A stretch of 60,000 nucleotides of DNA, from NCBI GenBank assembly GCA_015680685.1, contig MNCI01004594.1, positions 557,705-617,704 on the forward strand, read 5' to 3'. Below, in pieces: positions 1 through 12,359 of this stretch. Position 1 is the first letter of the stretch; every line of letters begins with the position of its first letter. The translations under genes were made by a program, and so were the position numbers. The notes beneath the pieces are model-generated. The model was not told the DNA's origin, ran no database searches, and worked only from the letters and a program-made list of their open reading frames with translations. This stretch comes from Gnetum montanum. Lineage: Eukaryota > Streptophyta > Gnetopsida > Gnetales > Gnetaceae.

Positions 1-97
1 AGTTTTTATAAAACAATTTAGGTATTTAAAACCTCCACTCTTTGATAGAGCAAAGAACCCTAAATCAACATTGGATTGGTTTAGCAAGATAAAAGAA

Positions 98-1894
98 TGT
101 AATGCCCTATGTTTTTGGATGCTTCATTAGTCAACTTCTCTCCTTGAGATTTTGTGTTTTGGTGATGCATGGATGTGTTACGCTTGTTATTTAGATTCTA
201 GCTTGGTACATTTTATATTTAATGTATTTCAAAATTGCTTACTTAATGAGCTTTGGTGGTATGCATATATTAATTTAATTAATTTTTTATTTTGAAATTT
301 ATTATTTATGTATTTTCATCCAGCTAATGTGCACTAACCCTATTGACAAGTATGGTAGGATTTCATGAAGGCTAAGGTGGAAGCATGGCATGGTTTGATG
401 TCAACAATTTTGTAGGGAATATTATGTGTAAGTTGATTATATTTTACATATAATTTAAATTATTTTATTTAACATTTTTATTAAAATTATTAGCATGTGA
501 TATTTTTACCTTTTTATTTCTTGGATATGTTTGTGGTGGGAAAGAAAGTAAGAGGAAGTTATGTGAGTGATGGACATGCATTAGTAAAATGATTCTTCTT
601 ATTAAACTCCAGTTTTTGATAATTTTCCTATTTCCTTTCCATGTAATTTTTTGGTGTTTCTTGTTAAAATAAACCTCATAACCCTTGATCTAGGCACTTA
701 CACATTCTACATACTAAAAGAAGAGGTACTACTAGTATTTGGACATGCGATGGTTTTGGCAGTTTTCCTGGATGATAATTGTGACATCAATTAATGCATT
801 ACTATGCTTCAGTATTTTATGTAGATTTCTTTGAGCATATTTGAGATGAGTAATCTTGGATTTTCTTTCATTTGTTGTATTTGCAAGGTTTTGCGTACAT
901 TTACATGGGACAAGTTTTCTTGGATTATTTTTGTCAATTGGTACATTTTGTGAGAATTGTGAATATTTATTTGATCAAATAGATATGAGCATTTTGCGAT
1001 TTAGTTTACTGATTTATTTATTGAAATTATTGCTATTTCATTAATTTTAGGCATGGTTTTTGTAAGGAGTTTACATCAAGAAATGTTAGGATTAGGTTTT
1101 ATTATCAATGGATAGTCTATTATTTCTTGCATTATTAATTCGCTGATTTTTTTATTGTTGTTTAAATTTTCATTTCCATGTGATCATTGATTCATTTCAT
1201 GGATATGAGTATTTTCTTATGTTATCATAAACTTTGAAATGTGGATTTTGTCCCTACATTCAGAGTCTTGATTAGTACCATGTTATCTCTGTACCAAATC
1301 TATTAGCTTTAATTATTCACAAGAATCCTTTTTATGTGCTTGTGATATTGAAAATTGGTATGAGTTAAATTAGCTTCTTAGTGTTGCTATTTTCTTTACC
1401 TCCTTCTCCCTTTTCTTTGAAATGTTTCCTTAATTATTGAACCTCATTTTTTCTTGTCTTTAGTGTACTAGATGATTTTCACCCATCTGTGAGTTTTCTT
1501 ATTTGTTTCAACTCTTGTTCCACTCAAACAAGATGTCTTTGATGTTAGAAAGATATCTTTCTTTCATATCAAGAATCTGAGAAAAACATCTTCCTAGAAA
1601 GTAATATGTCTTAATAGAGTACAAGATGTTCGTACTTTCAAGATGTTTTATCCCCTTGAAAGATGTAATACTTGGGAGAAAGACATCTTCCTACATATAA
1701 GACATCTCTCTTGCCATGTGATTTTTGGAAACAATTATCTTCTTTGAAGCCTAAACCTCTAGTATGCCTTTAAATTGATTTTCTGAGGTTTTGTAACATC
1801 TCAAACTCATTCTAAATTTAACCATTCTCACTCAATCTCGTGTATCATTTATCTAGATCACAAGTGTTAATGCACTCTTATTTGAATAATGTGC
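98..1894 (+). repeat. 5' LTR of element D
   Basis: Aligned by eye to 6032-6510 and then 18685-19923. Shared landmarks in order are the start near TTTTTGGATGCTT, a TTCATGRAGRYTRAGGTGGRAGCATG-like block near 363, AAAATGATTCTTCTT near 587, a block of AAGATGTCTT/AAGACATCTT words at 1530-1715, and TGTAACATCTCAAACTCAT near 1793. Similarity fades after GATGCACTCTTNTTT near 1885. Short open frames inside it, such as 856-1044, look fortuitous. Confidence 0.75.
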
Positions 1895-3350
1895 TATTAT
1901 TTGGTTAACATCTTCATCAAATCATGACATTCCTTATTAATGATCTTGGTCTCCTCTTATCATTGAACTTAGCTTGATACATTTTTGGAGAATGGATCTT
2001 TATGAGATATCCATATCAATTTGACATCAATGTTGGATCTCTTGGACTATTAAACATAATTGGTTTTGGTTATATCCCTCCACCATCAAGGTTTGGTTTA
2101 TCATGTTTGGATGTTTGCTAGGTGTTTAGATGTTGGAGCTAGCACCAATTTGTATGGCTAGTTCGAGATGGGATTCTTGGAGATATTTAATGTTTGAGCC
2201 CTACTGTTATGAATTAACATGGCTTCCATTATGGGCCTCATCCTATATGTGAGTATGATTCCATGGCTTACTGATCCTATTTTTTCATTTCCCCAAAATG
2301 TTAAGAGTGAGTCTTCGATAATGCTTCTAGCACTAGTAGTTTAGAATGACTAGATGAGTCTTAGGTGATGCCTATAATTTATTGAGACTAATAATAAATC
2401 CATGCATATGGTAGTTTGATATTCAATTTAGTTTTAGTTTGATATTTAAAAATGATCTAGTATACATGTAAATCTTATTACACATTGACACTAAGTGTGG
2501 TGCATGCTAGCCTCCTTGTTTACAAGTTTATGTGTAAAATGAAAATTCGTTTGAGTTACTACTACTTGGTTTTGGATTATTATGGATGTATGCTCTTGGC
2601 TACTTGTTTTGTATATGTATGCTAGCATGTTTTTTCAGCCAACCATGCCTCAACTAGCTATCATGAGATCTGTCCACTTTTCAGTTCAAGGAGATGCTAA
2701 GGTTCCTTGCACAATTTTATATTTATATTTTTTTCTATTTATAGGTCATCAAGGCTAGGTGGAGTATAGAAATGATCAATGTCATTATGGATTTAGAGAT
2801 ATTATATTATGCTATTTTTTTGGATTTATACATTATTTGAATATCCTTATATTAAACTATTTAGTAGTCTTGCTTAGACATTATCTCTCTATAGTTCATG
2901 CTTTTGAATTTATCAATGTTATAAGATTAGATTTTTACAATCATGTTGAATATTTATGAGAATTTCAAAGTTGAAAATTTATTATTTTGATTATTAGTTT
3001 TATTATTTCTCTTAGTACATTTTAGATTTTGAGTTTATCTCATCTATTTTAGTTAGCTTTCAGTTTTTAGAGAACATATTATATGCAATTATGTAATTAT
3101 ATTTCTTTACTTCTGCTACTCTAGTTTCTTCTTTTCCTTTAGTCATGGCTTCACCATAAGTTTTCCTTTCTATTTTTTTTTTACTAAAAAGTCTTATTCA
3201 ATGATTCATTTTCTTTTTCATGGTCAATCGTTTGCTAGGGTTTCTTTACCCAACATAATGTCCTTTGGCCTAACACTATGAAGGAGGGTGTTACAAGCTA
3301 GTATTGAAGAATGGCTTTTGCCAATTTCCTTATTCTCTGATGTTGTATCC
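1895..3350 (+). other. Non-coding leader of element D
   Basis: About 1.45 kb of AT-rich sequence between the 5' LTR and the first gag-like residues. I see no recognisable primer-binding site and no convincing coding sequence. The frame at 2759-2959 matches no family I recognise. The stretch may include an unrecognised insertion. Confidence 0.4.
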
Positions 3351-4190
3351 AATAATGGAAGGAGCTAGAGGTGGACGTGGTCATGGTAGAAGGGCAGATA
3401 TTAGGCCTAGCAACCTAATTCAAACAACTAATCTTATCTTAGACTAAATGAAGAAGCCTATGACAGATCCATAAGCATAGCTTATTACTCCTACTCCTAC
3501 TCCTATATTGAATGAGGATCTTAGTTAAATAGATATCAAAAACTATTTATTTTAGTTCTTCTGTCAACATACAAAGAAGAACTCTAGTTTGTCATTGATG
3601 TAGGTTGCTTCTAGGAGCAATGGTAATGACAAATGGCTAATGGAGAGAGAGCTTATGAAGGAATTATATAATCTAGGACTACCCACCTTTTAGGGTAAGG
3701 AGGATACTACTACTACCATGGAGTGGCTTAAGGAGCCCACCAAGATCTTCAAGTTGATTAGTTTTTCTCCCATGTGGCAAACCAAATTAGCAACTCATTA
3801 TTGCAAGTGTTCTACTAGTCATTGACCAGATGTCCAAGAAAAGGTGCATCAATGGAAGGATTGTGACATTTATTAGAGAAACTTTTTTAATTCTTTCAAT
3901 GCATATTACATCCCCTCATAGTATGTAAAGGCAAAGACAAATGAGTTTTACAATCTCTACTAAGTATGACTACAAGTACTTGGAGTTAAGTATGTATGTA
4001 CAACAAATACATATGGATGAAAGGACCAAAGCTAATTACTTCATCAAAGGTCTTCATGCATCCATCAAAGATCACTTGCTTTGTCATCATCTCTAGACAT
4101 ATGAGGTTGTCCATGTATGTTCATTGGACTTGAAGCATAATCAATTAGTGAAGGTAGTACTTCATGATCACTTTTCCTAACAATGTTGGG
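3351..4190 (+). pseudogene. Gag remnant of element D
   Basis: Translation opens with an Arg/Gly-rich segment (GARGGRGHGRR) and passes through many stops. Further on are features of a Ty3/gypsy gag (Retrotrans_gag type): a Trp-rich WLKEPTKIF segment, a KTNEFYNLY segment, and a late FIKGLHASIKDHLL segment matching the usual 'F..GL...i...l' region. The gene would encode the capsid. It is broken by several stops and at least one frame change. The family assignment rests on motif order only. Confidence 0.5.
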
Positions 4191-4740
4191 AAGGTTTGTA
4201 ACTTTTTTGGACTCATAGGTTATTATAGGATATTTTTTAAGAACTTTACTTTCATCTCTTCATCCCTCATGAAGTTGTTATGAAAGGATGTTGATTTCTT
4301 GTAAGACTCATATTATCAAATTATTTTTGATGAACTCAAAGATAAATTGATCTTGAATCCTATCTTGATTTTTCCTACTCTAGAAAAACCATTCAATGTT
4401 TGGACTAATATGTCAAGAGAGGGTTATGGGAGTGTTCTCATGCAAGAGGAAAAACTACTAGCATACACCTCACAATAATTGAAGCATCATGAGACATGTT
4501 ATCCCACTCATGATATTAAGTTAGAAGTAATGGTATTTGCCTTAATGGTTTAACACCACTATCTATTTGATGAATAGTTGAAGATTTGGATAGACCATAA
4601 AGGGCTACAGTACCTAATGAATTAACCTTAGTTAAACCTAACCTAGAGAATCTAGGTTCAACTATTAGCTAATTTTGATTTTACCATCCAATATCGAACA
4701 AGAAAAAGTAATGTTGTTATAAAAGACTTAAGCATGTGGC
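4191..4740 (+). pseudogene. RT end and RNase H remnant of element D
   Basis: The segment starts at GLIGYYRIFFKNF, equivalent to the RT connection motif GYYRRFI. It continues through DELKDKLILNPIL, an RNase H start (FNVWTNMSREGYGSVLMQ), the LKHHETCYPTHDIKLE block, and an end resembling 'LLA.FDFTIQYR'. The catalytic 'DAS' is changed to 'NMS'. The polymerase core with its YVDD-type site is absent because gag joins almost directly to this part. Frameshifts and many stops make it non-functional. Confidence 0.7.
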
Positions 4741-4979
4741 TCGTACGCTTCATGGCTTGATGATCTAGTTTATTATGTTGGGTGAGATTTGTTTGGAGCA
4801 GCAACAAGATCCTTGGTGCAAGTCTCTTAGGTAGTCTGGTGATTGTTTTGTGGCAATGGATGTGTTTGGGTTGCTTCATCATAAGGATCAAGACTCTGTG
4901 CTTGAGTTTTTCATATAATTTCTATTCAAGAAAGCATACCTTAGTAGGCTTTAGATGCATCTAAGTAGTGATAAGATGT

Positions 4980-6020
4980 ACTAGATGCTGAAAAGGTTTT
5001 AATGGTGGCCCTACATAACAAAGCACATTGGAATGTCTATGGCTAGATGCTTACTCTACCAATATGTTAAACCTAAACATCAATGACAAGTCAACTACTT
5101 ATATCCTCACACTATTCTAAAGTGGAAGTAGTAGGTGATCAATATGGATTTCATTACCAATTTACCTTATACTAGGAATGGAAAGGATGATATCCTTGTT
5201 GTTGTTGACATGATGAAATTGGATTATTTTTTAGCTATGAGGACTATGGCTAGCACAAAGAATGTTGCATGGTTATTCATCTCAAATATCATTCTAATAC
5301 ATGACATTCTTACCATGATTATCTTATATTGCAATACCAAATTCACTTCTTGGTTTTGGCATAAGTTCATGAACAACCTAAACTAGGTTGAATTTGAGTT
5401 CAATCTAAAATCCATAGATAGATGGAAACGTTAAGAGAGTCAACCAAATATTGAAGGATAAGCTTCGGTCTTGTGATTTGAAGTTTTTAGGTAGCCAAAA
5501 TGGTTTCTTATCATTGGTAAAGTTTTCCTATAATAGCAATTATCAAATACAACTCTGGTGGATACCCTTAACTAAGCCACTACCTATAAGTCATCGACTC
5601 ATTCTTCAAAAGGTAATAGAACTCCTATGTGTTGGAACACAATCAAAGACAAACAAGCTTGCACTTCATTACATCTAGTCATTTGGCATTCTTTAATGTG
5701 TAGGAAGTGTGGTGTATTATGTTAATTTGTTTTCAAAGATTTTGAGAATGCATGATGTATTTTATGTCTCTATGCTTCAAAAGTACATCCTTGATGATAA
5801 TCACATTATCAATTCAAGTGACATACAACTTCAAAATGATGTCTTATACATGGAGTGTCCTATTAGGATGGTGGATTGGATAAACTAACAATAGCATAGT
5901 AATATAGTTCCCATGGTAAGGTCTTGTGGAGTTATCATGGTTCTCAAGATATGACTTGGGAGCTCGATTTTAATTTGCATTCATCCCATCCTAGGATCTT
6001 ATAGGAGGAATATTCTTAAG
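4980..6020 (+). pseudogene. Integrase remnant of element D with C-terminal module
   Basis: The central core is open at 5135-5386 and holds INMDFITNLPYTRNGKDDI followed by LVVVDMMK, the chromovirus form of the integrase core with its first Asp. The second catalytic Asp, normally in 'SDRDTRFTS', is replaced (YCNTKFTS). After 5740 the translation shows VFYVSMLQKYILDD and then a YMECPIRMVDW segment, matching the GPY/F-to-chromodomain region of Tekay-type integrases. A purine-rich end and the 3' LTR follow at once, as expected. Stops and frame changes are numerous. Confidence 0.7.
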
Positions 6021-6031
6021 AGTAGAGAGAA

Positions 6032-6510
6032 TGTAAGACCTCATATTTTTGGATGCTTGGTTAGTCTACTTTTCTCCTTGGAATTCTATGTTTTTCTTAT
6101 ACATGAGTGTGTTATGCTTGTTAGATTATGGTTTAGAGCATTTTATATTTAGTGCATTTCGATGTTTCTTGATTTATGAGCTTTTTTTATATGCATGCAT
6201 TAATTTAATTAAGTATTTTTTTATATATTTATTACTTATGTATTTTTATCCAGTAGATCTGTAGTAATCCTATTGACAAATGTGGTAGGATTTCATGGAG
6301 ATTGAGGTGGGAGCATGAAATAGTTTGACACTAGTAATTTTATACAAAATATTATGTGTGTGAGCTAGTTATATTTTACATATAATTTAAATTATTATAT
6401 ATAACATAGTTATTAAAATTATGAGCATGTGATCTTTTTAGCCTTTTATTATTTGGATATGATTTTGGTGGGAAAGAGAGTGAAAGGAAGTTACATGAGT
6501 GATGGGCATG
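6032..6510 (+). repeat. 3' LTR of element D, left part
   Basis: Corresponds to 98-585 of the 5' LTR and ends in GATGGGCATG. The last five bases, GCATG at 6506-6510, reappear at 18685-18689 on the far side of element A, where the D LTR resumes exactly where the 5' LTR predicts. This is the left half of an LTR split by a later insertion. Confidence 0.85.
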
Positions 6511-7405
6511 TGATGAAGTGTTCGGTTGCTACGTCGACTAGGCCACATTAATGGAGCCTCGTTGACATAGCCGCATTGATGTGACCCCGTCGACATATTC
6601 GTCCATGCGTTAACGCAACCCTATTAACACAAAGTTTGTCTCTTGCTATGAATATGCATGCACCTGCGGCATTTATGGCATCTTTTGGAGTAGTTGTAGC
6701 CAAATGATAGTAGTTTGTTCCCGTAAGAGTTAGAATATTTTCCAAGTGCCCGCAACAGGTGTGAGAAAGGTGTACGGTTCTTTATTCGAGTGCTAATGTA
6801 CCTAAGCCCATTAGTGTGACCAACAATAAAGATGAGCTTTTTGAGCATTCCTTCCAACATTTGGATTTAATCACTTCAGCATTTTAATAGTTTAATAGTT
6901 CAACGCTTTAATAATTTTAGAAGATTTTATTGTTATCATTTTATAATTATTATCCTTTAATATTTTATGAGAACTGTAGGCACGACCATCTCGAACATAA
7001 ATCAAACACTTGGTAACCCAGTGACGCATAATGTCTGGTAACCCAACAGTGGTTAGGGTATGCTTAGGATGTGCATGGAAGATGGGATCAGTTGCTTATG
7101 ATAGGGATAGTTAAATGATAGAGTAGAACAATTGTAATTTACACAACTTTTCATTTCCCACAATTAAACAATTATACTTTTAAAGATAAAAGAGAAAACC
7201 AATAAAAATCATTTACCTCAATCTCACTTAACCATCGCTTTAGAACACCACAAGTCAGGTTAGGAAGACAATGACCATTCTAACTAAGTTTTTCTGGCTA
7301 GAGTTCGATGTATGCAAGAGCTTGCAATTTATGGAATTCAACTGAGTCATGCATGAATGCTCGTGATTCGTATGGTTGGGCGTAGGGGTACCTCACCACG
7401 AATCA
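6511..7405 (+). repeat. 5' LTR of element A
   Basis: 895 bp, aligning without obvious length change to 17790-18684. U3 holds a cluster of CGTTAACG/CGTCGACG-like words at about 6526-6620, a decayed TATA box (GCTATGAATATGC) near 6645, and a polyadenylation signal AATAAA at 6825-6830. A short U3, R around 6680-6850 and a long U5 are inferred from these sites. Differences from the 3' LTR are densest in the CpG-rich palindrome block. Confidence 0.9.
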
Positions 7406-7406
7406 G

Positions 7407-7424
7407 TGGCATGATTGTTGGGGA
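7407..7424 (+). promoter_or_regulatory. Primer-binding site (tRNA-Asp-like) of element A
   Basis: Starts TGGC one base after the LTR and ends TTGGGGA. It agrees at 12 of 18 positions with TGGCGCCGTTGCCGGGGA, the site I associate with tRNA-Asp priming in Athila-type elements; five of the six mismatches are transitions. The equivalent sites of B and C match better, which supports the call. Confidence 0.65.
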
Positions 7425-7570
7425 CTATTAGTCTTACATGCACTATCTAGTCTTAACAAGACCATCATTCACTTAGTTGGAACGGACCCAGGATAGTGAA
7501 ACATATGCACGCTAGGTAGTTTAAGTAAAAGAATAAGGCACACCTGTTGAGTTGTTAGCTAATATCAAAA

Positions 7571-9960
7571 ATGTCTTCTTCTCATAGGCGAGATAGATCC
7601 AACCCACTAGTGTCGCAGGAGTGTCAGGTGGTATATGCACATCCAAACGAGTATATCCCCAACTTCACCTTTATCCTACATTAGGATGAGCACCTGTGAT
7701 GGTGGTACATGGAGGGTAACATCATATTACCTCCTGATCGGTCAATTCCTGGAATGCTACTTTAAAATCTTACAATACTAGCCATTCAGGACCATAGTAG
7801 AATACATAATGGAGGATCATGACTATTGAGATTATCATCCAACTAAGGTACAACATACACAGGACCGGCAACAGGTGGAATGCCATGAACACTTAAAGGG
7901 GAAATAGTTCAGTAACCCTTTGTTCTTGCAAGACCCGCATGATGATGAGGAACCTATTTTTCATGATTCCCATTCAACTGAACCTCCTCCAATGCATCAG
8001 ATTATCTAGTCCATCATTTTAAGTAAACAATCAAGCGACTAGGAGCACCAAGATGATGAAGGATTACGCAAGAAAGATCGTGGCAAGGGGAAAGATGGAC
8101 ATGACGATAGGGGGTGTCATCAGAGTAGACGAGAAGATCGACACCAAGGTGATGGCAATTCTCCTCCATCTTCTCCATCTTCTCATTCCATCTTATCTTC
8201 ACCAAGTTCTAACTCCAATCACAATAATAATAGGAAGGATTAGGGTGATGGCAATCAAAAAGATTGATGGGATCGTAAGGACCGACGGGGACAACATGAG
8301 GAAAAGCGTGACCAATCACGTGAGTCTCACCATCAAGAAAGGAGAGGTAGCCGAAATCTTCATAGACATCATGATGAACAACAAGATTATGACTCGGATG
8401 AACCACTGCTAGCTACTTGAAGCATGCTTAACATAGCCAAGGTAGTTCAAATACCTAGTAGACACTTGAAGGATAGTCGGATCAAGCGCCTTGACATGAA
8501 CAATATCCCCAAATTTGAAGGGGGATACAACTGTGATTCACAAAATCACTTGCAGGCATTCCATGATGCTTGCACCCTGCAGAACATAGACAATGATTGG
8601 CAAAAACTCAAGTTGTTCCCCCGAACACTCATAAAGAAAGCAGAAAGCTAGTACCAGTCTTTGGAGCCATAATCAATCAAGAGATTGAGTATGATGTTGG
8701 AATTATTCAATGATAATTATCAAACCTACTCTAGAGTGGATAACCTGAGATGATAGATCCAATGGTGGAAATAGGGTGGTCATGAACCCTTGGATGTAGC
8801 CATGAGAAAATATTACTCATTGCTACATCGATGCCCTGGTCATGGCTACTCTCAATGAGAATAGCTCCACCATATCATAGATGGGCTCCTCTTTGAAACA
8901 AGAAAGCCCTTAGGCATTTACGCTCAAGGATGGTTATCTAAATTGAGGGCCCATCAACTGCAGTGTCTCATTAAGTAGGTGGCCAAAGAGGAAGGGGAAT
9001 TAAAGAAAAAGGAGAGTGAAAAAGAGTATAATCAGGATCCTTCCATCCAAAGGAAGGAAGTCCAATTTTGTCAAGAGGAGGAAGAATCACCACTGGATGC
9101 AGCGGTGAACCGAAAAACCTTGCCCATACAAAAATTTGCCTCTAAAATTTTAGCGAAGGTTGACAAGATATGGGACTCTTTAGATGAAAGATTCCAAAGT
9201 GTCGTGAAAATCACAAAGGAATCGAAAGAGCAAAGTAATGAGTGAGATCGACAAAGAAGAAGAGAAGCTAAACGTGCCTACCATAAAGGTAAGGACAAAG
9301 TTGCTGCAGAAAAATAGGTTGCAGACTTTGACACAGAGGAGGATGATGGATGTGACATATGCTAGTACGAACATCCTAAGGGGTGTTGCCTAGTGGTGTC
9401 ACATCTACAAGAGTCTAGGCTGTATGTGTTGAACCCTCGTTTGAAAAAAAGGCAAACACCCCAAAGATTGCCTTATCCACAAGGCAATCCTAGGCAATTC
9501 CCCCAGCCACAAGGATATTATCTAAGTGGAGCACCACCAACACCTTACAAGTATTATCAACAATGGCAACATCCACAATCATGGGGGATGCCACCTCCAA
9601 GGTATCAGTACCCTTACTGATAGCCAGATCTTTGTAGGTACTATATTCAACAACCAGTCTCCCTGTGGGACTCTTCTAGTCATGCGACATTTCAAACTCA
9701 TTACCACCCCTTGAAATACTTTCAAACACAGTCTCCATCACCTCGGGGGAATAACCCACATCTATACTACCCTCCATCACCTTCTCCTGCCATCCCTACT
9801 AATCAACCCCCCACTCAGCTACTTCCTACTCCACCTATGTAGGGAGAGATACCACCACAGCCACAGCAATGCAATGCCATGAGGGCTATCAACTTACAAC
9901 CAACATCTCAGCCGAGTGGACCGAAATCAAAACCACAGAAACGTCCTTTCTTTTGACCCA
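7571..9960 (+). pseudogene. Gag pseudogene of element A
   Basis: Begins with ATG TCT TCT, as in elements B and C, about 165 bp after the LTR. It would encode the capsid precursor. The N-terminal part contains EYIPNFTFILH. A highly charged segment lies near 8100-8400. The capsid region includes NNIPKFEGGYNCD and HLQAFHDACTLQNIDNDWQKLKLFPRTL (8500-8650). Next come a Lys/Glu-rich stretch (8979-9245), a Cys-containing motif GCDIC.YEHPKGCC (about 9345-9390), and a Pro/Gln/Tyr-rich tail to 9620. No classical CX2CX4HX4C knuckle was seen. Many stops, mostly TAG or TAA, interrupt it. Confidence 0.75.
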
Positions 9961-9989
9961 ATATCCCTAACATACCCTCAGATTCACCT

Positions 9990-10856
9990 ATGGCCAATGC
10001 CTCTGAACCTCCAATCTCCTCCACTATTCAACCCTTTGAGCACCCTTCAAGCCAAACACCCTCCATAGTACAAACTGTCATGCTCACACACGCTGTGATG
10101 GATTGGATAAAGGTAGCTAATCTTCCTCAAAAATTGACCAATCTGAGGAGTCCCCTCATATACCTTCAAGTGGCAGGAAATAATCCATGCAAAGCTCTCA
10201 TGGATTCAGGGTCAAGTGTTAATTTGATTTCACACAATATGTACAAGACTTGGAACCTACCCCCAATGAAGAAAAGCAACATTCGGCTTGAGTTGGTGGA
10301 CCAATCCATAACTGTACCCTTGGGATTGGTAGAAGATATTGTGATCACTATTTGTGGGTGGTCTTATCCTGCTGACTTCCTGATCATTCGGGTTGACAAT
10401 CACAAGGGGAATTTTCCAATCATAATGGGGAGAGCTTGGCTCAGCATGGTGGATGCACAATTGGGACTCCAAGATCTTTCCCTTGAAATTTCAAAAGAAA
10501 ATCCTTTTAGGAAGATCGAGAAGAAGCGTGTTCCATGCATTGCGTACAGTGACTCAGGGTGCAACTATGTGCAGCAACTTTGGTCTACTAAGCAGACATC
10601 TATTCAAGTATGCAGTTGGTGTGTTGAAGCATCCCAAGTTCAACGATGCCTGAATGCAGCAACCACAAATCAAGAAGGCACCCAGCAGCTAACCGCTAAC
10701 TTTGATAGCAGCACTTTATGCATGGAACAATCTGAGGGCCTTGTATGTGCCTATATGAAAAGCATGAATGAATTGGAGAAGGTCCATCAACAAGTCTTCG
10801 TTGTTGATGACAGTGATGATTGGGGAAAGCTATACATCCTTGAGAGCTTTCGATAG
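9990..10856 (+). pseudogene. Aspartic protease region of element A
   Basis: An uninterrupted 288-codon stretch inside the gag-pol reading unit. It would encode the protease that cuts the polyprotein, plus the linker to RT. The active-site motif ALMDSGSSVNLIS is at about residues 69-81. The later beta-strand motif FPIIMGRAWLS is near residues 143-153 and corresponds to the usual ILGRPFL. The Met start only marks the open stretch; the real protein would be continuous with gag or read through. The catalytic Asp is intact, unlike in element B. It ends in TAG at the start of the RT linker. Confidence 0.8.
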
Positions 10857-10964
10857 GAGCCCTTGGAATTGAAAACCTTACAGGCCAATTTAGAATATGC
10901 CTTCTTGTAGAACAACAAGCTGGTAATCATCAATGCCACTCTTGCTCTTGAGCAAAAGAGGAAA

Positions 10965-12345
10965 TTGTTGAAAATGATGAACAAATGGATGGTTGCTTTT
11001 GCATGGTCATATCATGAATTGACGGGAGTTGACCCTAGGGTATGCCAACATAAGATCTATATCAACTCCTCCATGAAGCCACAACAACAACCACAAAGAT
11101 GGTTGAGCCCCAAACTAAAGCAAGTTGTCAAGGATGAAATTGAACAATCGTTGAAGGCGGGGTTCATCTATTCTATTGCAGATAGCGAATGGGTCAGCCC
11201 ACTCATTATTGTACCAAAGAAGGGTGGAAAATGGAGGGTTTGTATAGATTTCCAACTACTAAACATGGCGACCTTCAAGGATCACTTCCCACTTCCATTT
11301 GTGGATCAAGTGTTGGATACTATTACCAAGCATTATTACTATAGCTTTTTGGATGGTTATAGTGGCTATAACCAAATCCAAATTGCGCCCGAAGACCAAG
11401 CCAAGACAACATTTACAAGTCCCTAGGGAACTTTCACATATAAGAAGATGCCCTTTGGCCTATGCAATATGCCTGCAACCTTCCAACACCTTGTCCTCAG
11501 CATCTTTCAGTAATAGATTGGCAATGGAGTAGAAGTCTTCATGGATGACTTCTCTACCTATGGAGCAATATTTGAACAAGCCTTGGACCACCTTGAGCAA
11601 GTCTTAAAAAGATGTGTAGAAATAAATTTAAGGCTCAACTGGCAAAAGAGCCACTTGATGGTCTAAGTGGGCATTGTTCTGGGGCACCACATTTCACAAT
11701 AAGGGATTGGTGTAGATCCTAAGAAAATCATAATCATTCAAAGAATCACCAATCACCCGAGTACTATAAAAGATGTTTGGTCATTCTTTGGCCACACTGG
11801 TTATTACCGATGCTTCATCGAGAATTTCTCAAAGATCGCCAAACCGTTGGTGGAGCTAACAAAGAAAGACACTTCATTTTTCTAGACCAGGGAAAGTGAA
11901 TCCGCATTCCAAACACTCAAATAGAAACTCATAGAAACTCCAATTCTACGAGCACCCAACTGGTCTAGACCTTTTCATATCATGACGGATGCATCTAATT
12001 ATGCATTGGGATTCGTGCTTACACAATTAGATGACCAAAGATGCCCATATTATATCCACTATGTAGGCTAAAGCATTGTGGGTGCTCAACTCAACTACAC
12101 CACCACAAAAAAGGAATTACTGGCAGTGGTGTTCCCCTTGGAAAAATTCTGACACTATGTGCTTAGGTACAAGGTGTTTGTACATAATGGCCATAGTGTC
12201 ATTCAGTTCCTAATGAACAAATCAACAGTGAGCCCTCGTATCATACGGTGGCTTGTGATCCTTCAGGAATTTGACTTTACTATGGTAGACAGAAAGGAAA
12301 CTAAGAATGTGGTTGCTTACCACTTATCTCGGTTATGATGGAATA
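10965..12345 (+). pseudogene. Reverse transcriptase-RNase H of element A
   Basis: RT motifs occur in order: AGFIYSIADSEWVSPLIIVP, KKGGKWRVCIDFQLLN, YYSFLDGYSGYNQIQIAP (first catalytic Asp), KKMPFGLCNMPATFQ, and VEVFMDDFSTYG with both catalytic Asp. RNase H follows with MTDASNYALGFVLTQ, KKELLAVVFPLEKF and HYVLRYKVFVH. Later RNase H acidic positions are changed: VHNGHS replaces the usual 'xxDHxx', and VVAYHLSRL replaces 'VVADHLSRL'. A TAG at 11424-11426 replaces the Trp of SPWGTF, and a TAATAG pair at 11511-11516 falls where QQ is expected. The polymerase site is intact but the gene is interrupted and the RNase H is damaged. Confidence 0.85.
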
Positions 12346-12359
12346 GCACAGAGGAGGAG

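Noticed and set aside
7407-7424. tRNA gene near the primer-binding site
   Set aside because: Only an 18-bp complement to a tRNA 3' end is present, with no cloverleaf or A/B boxes.
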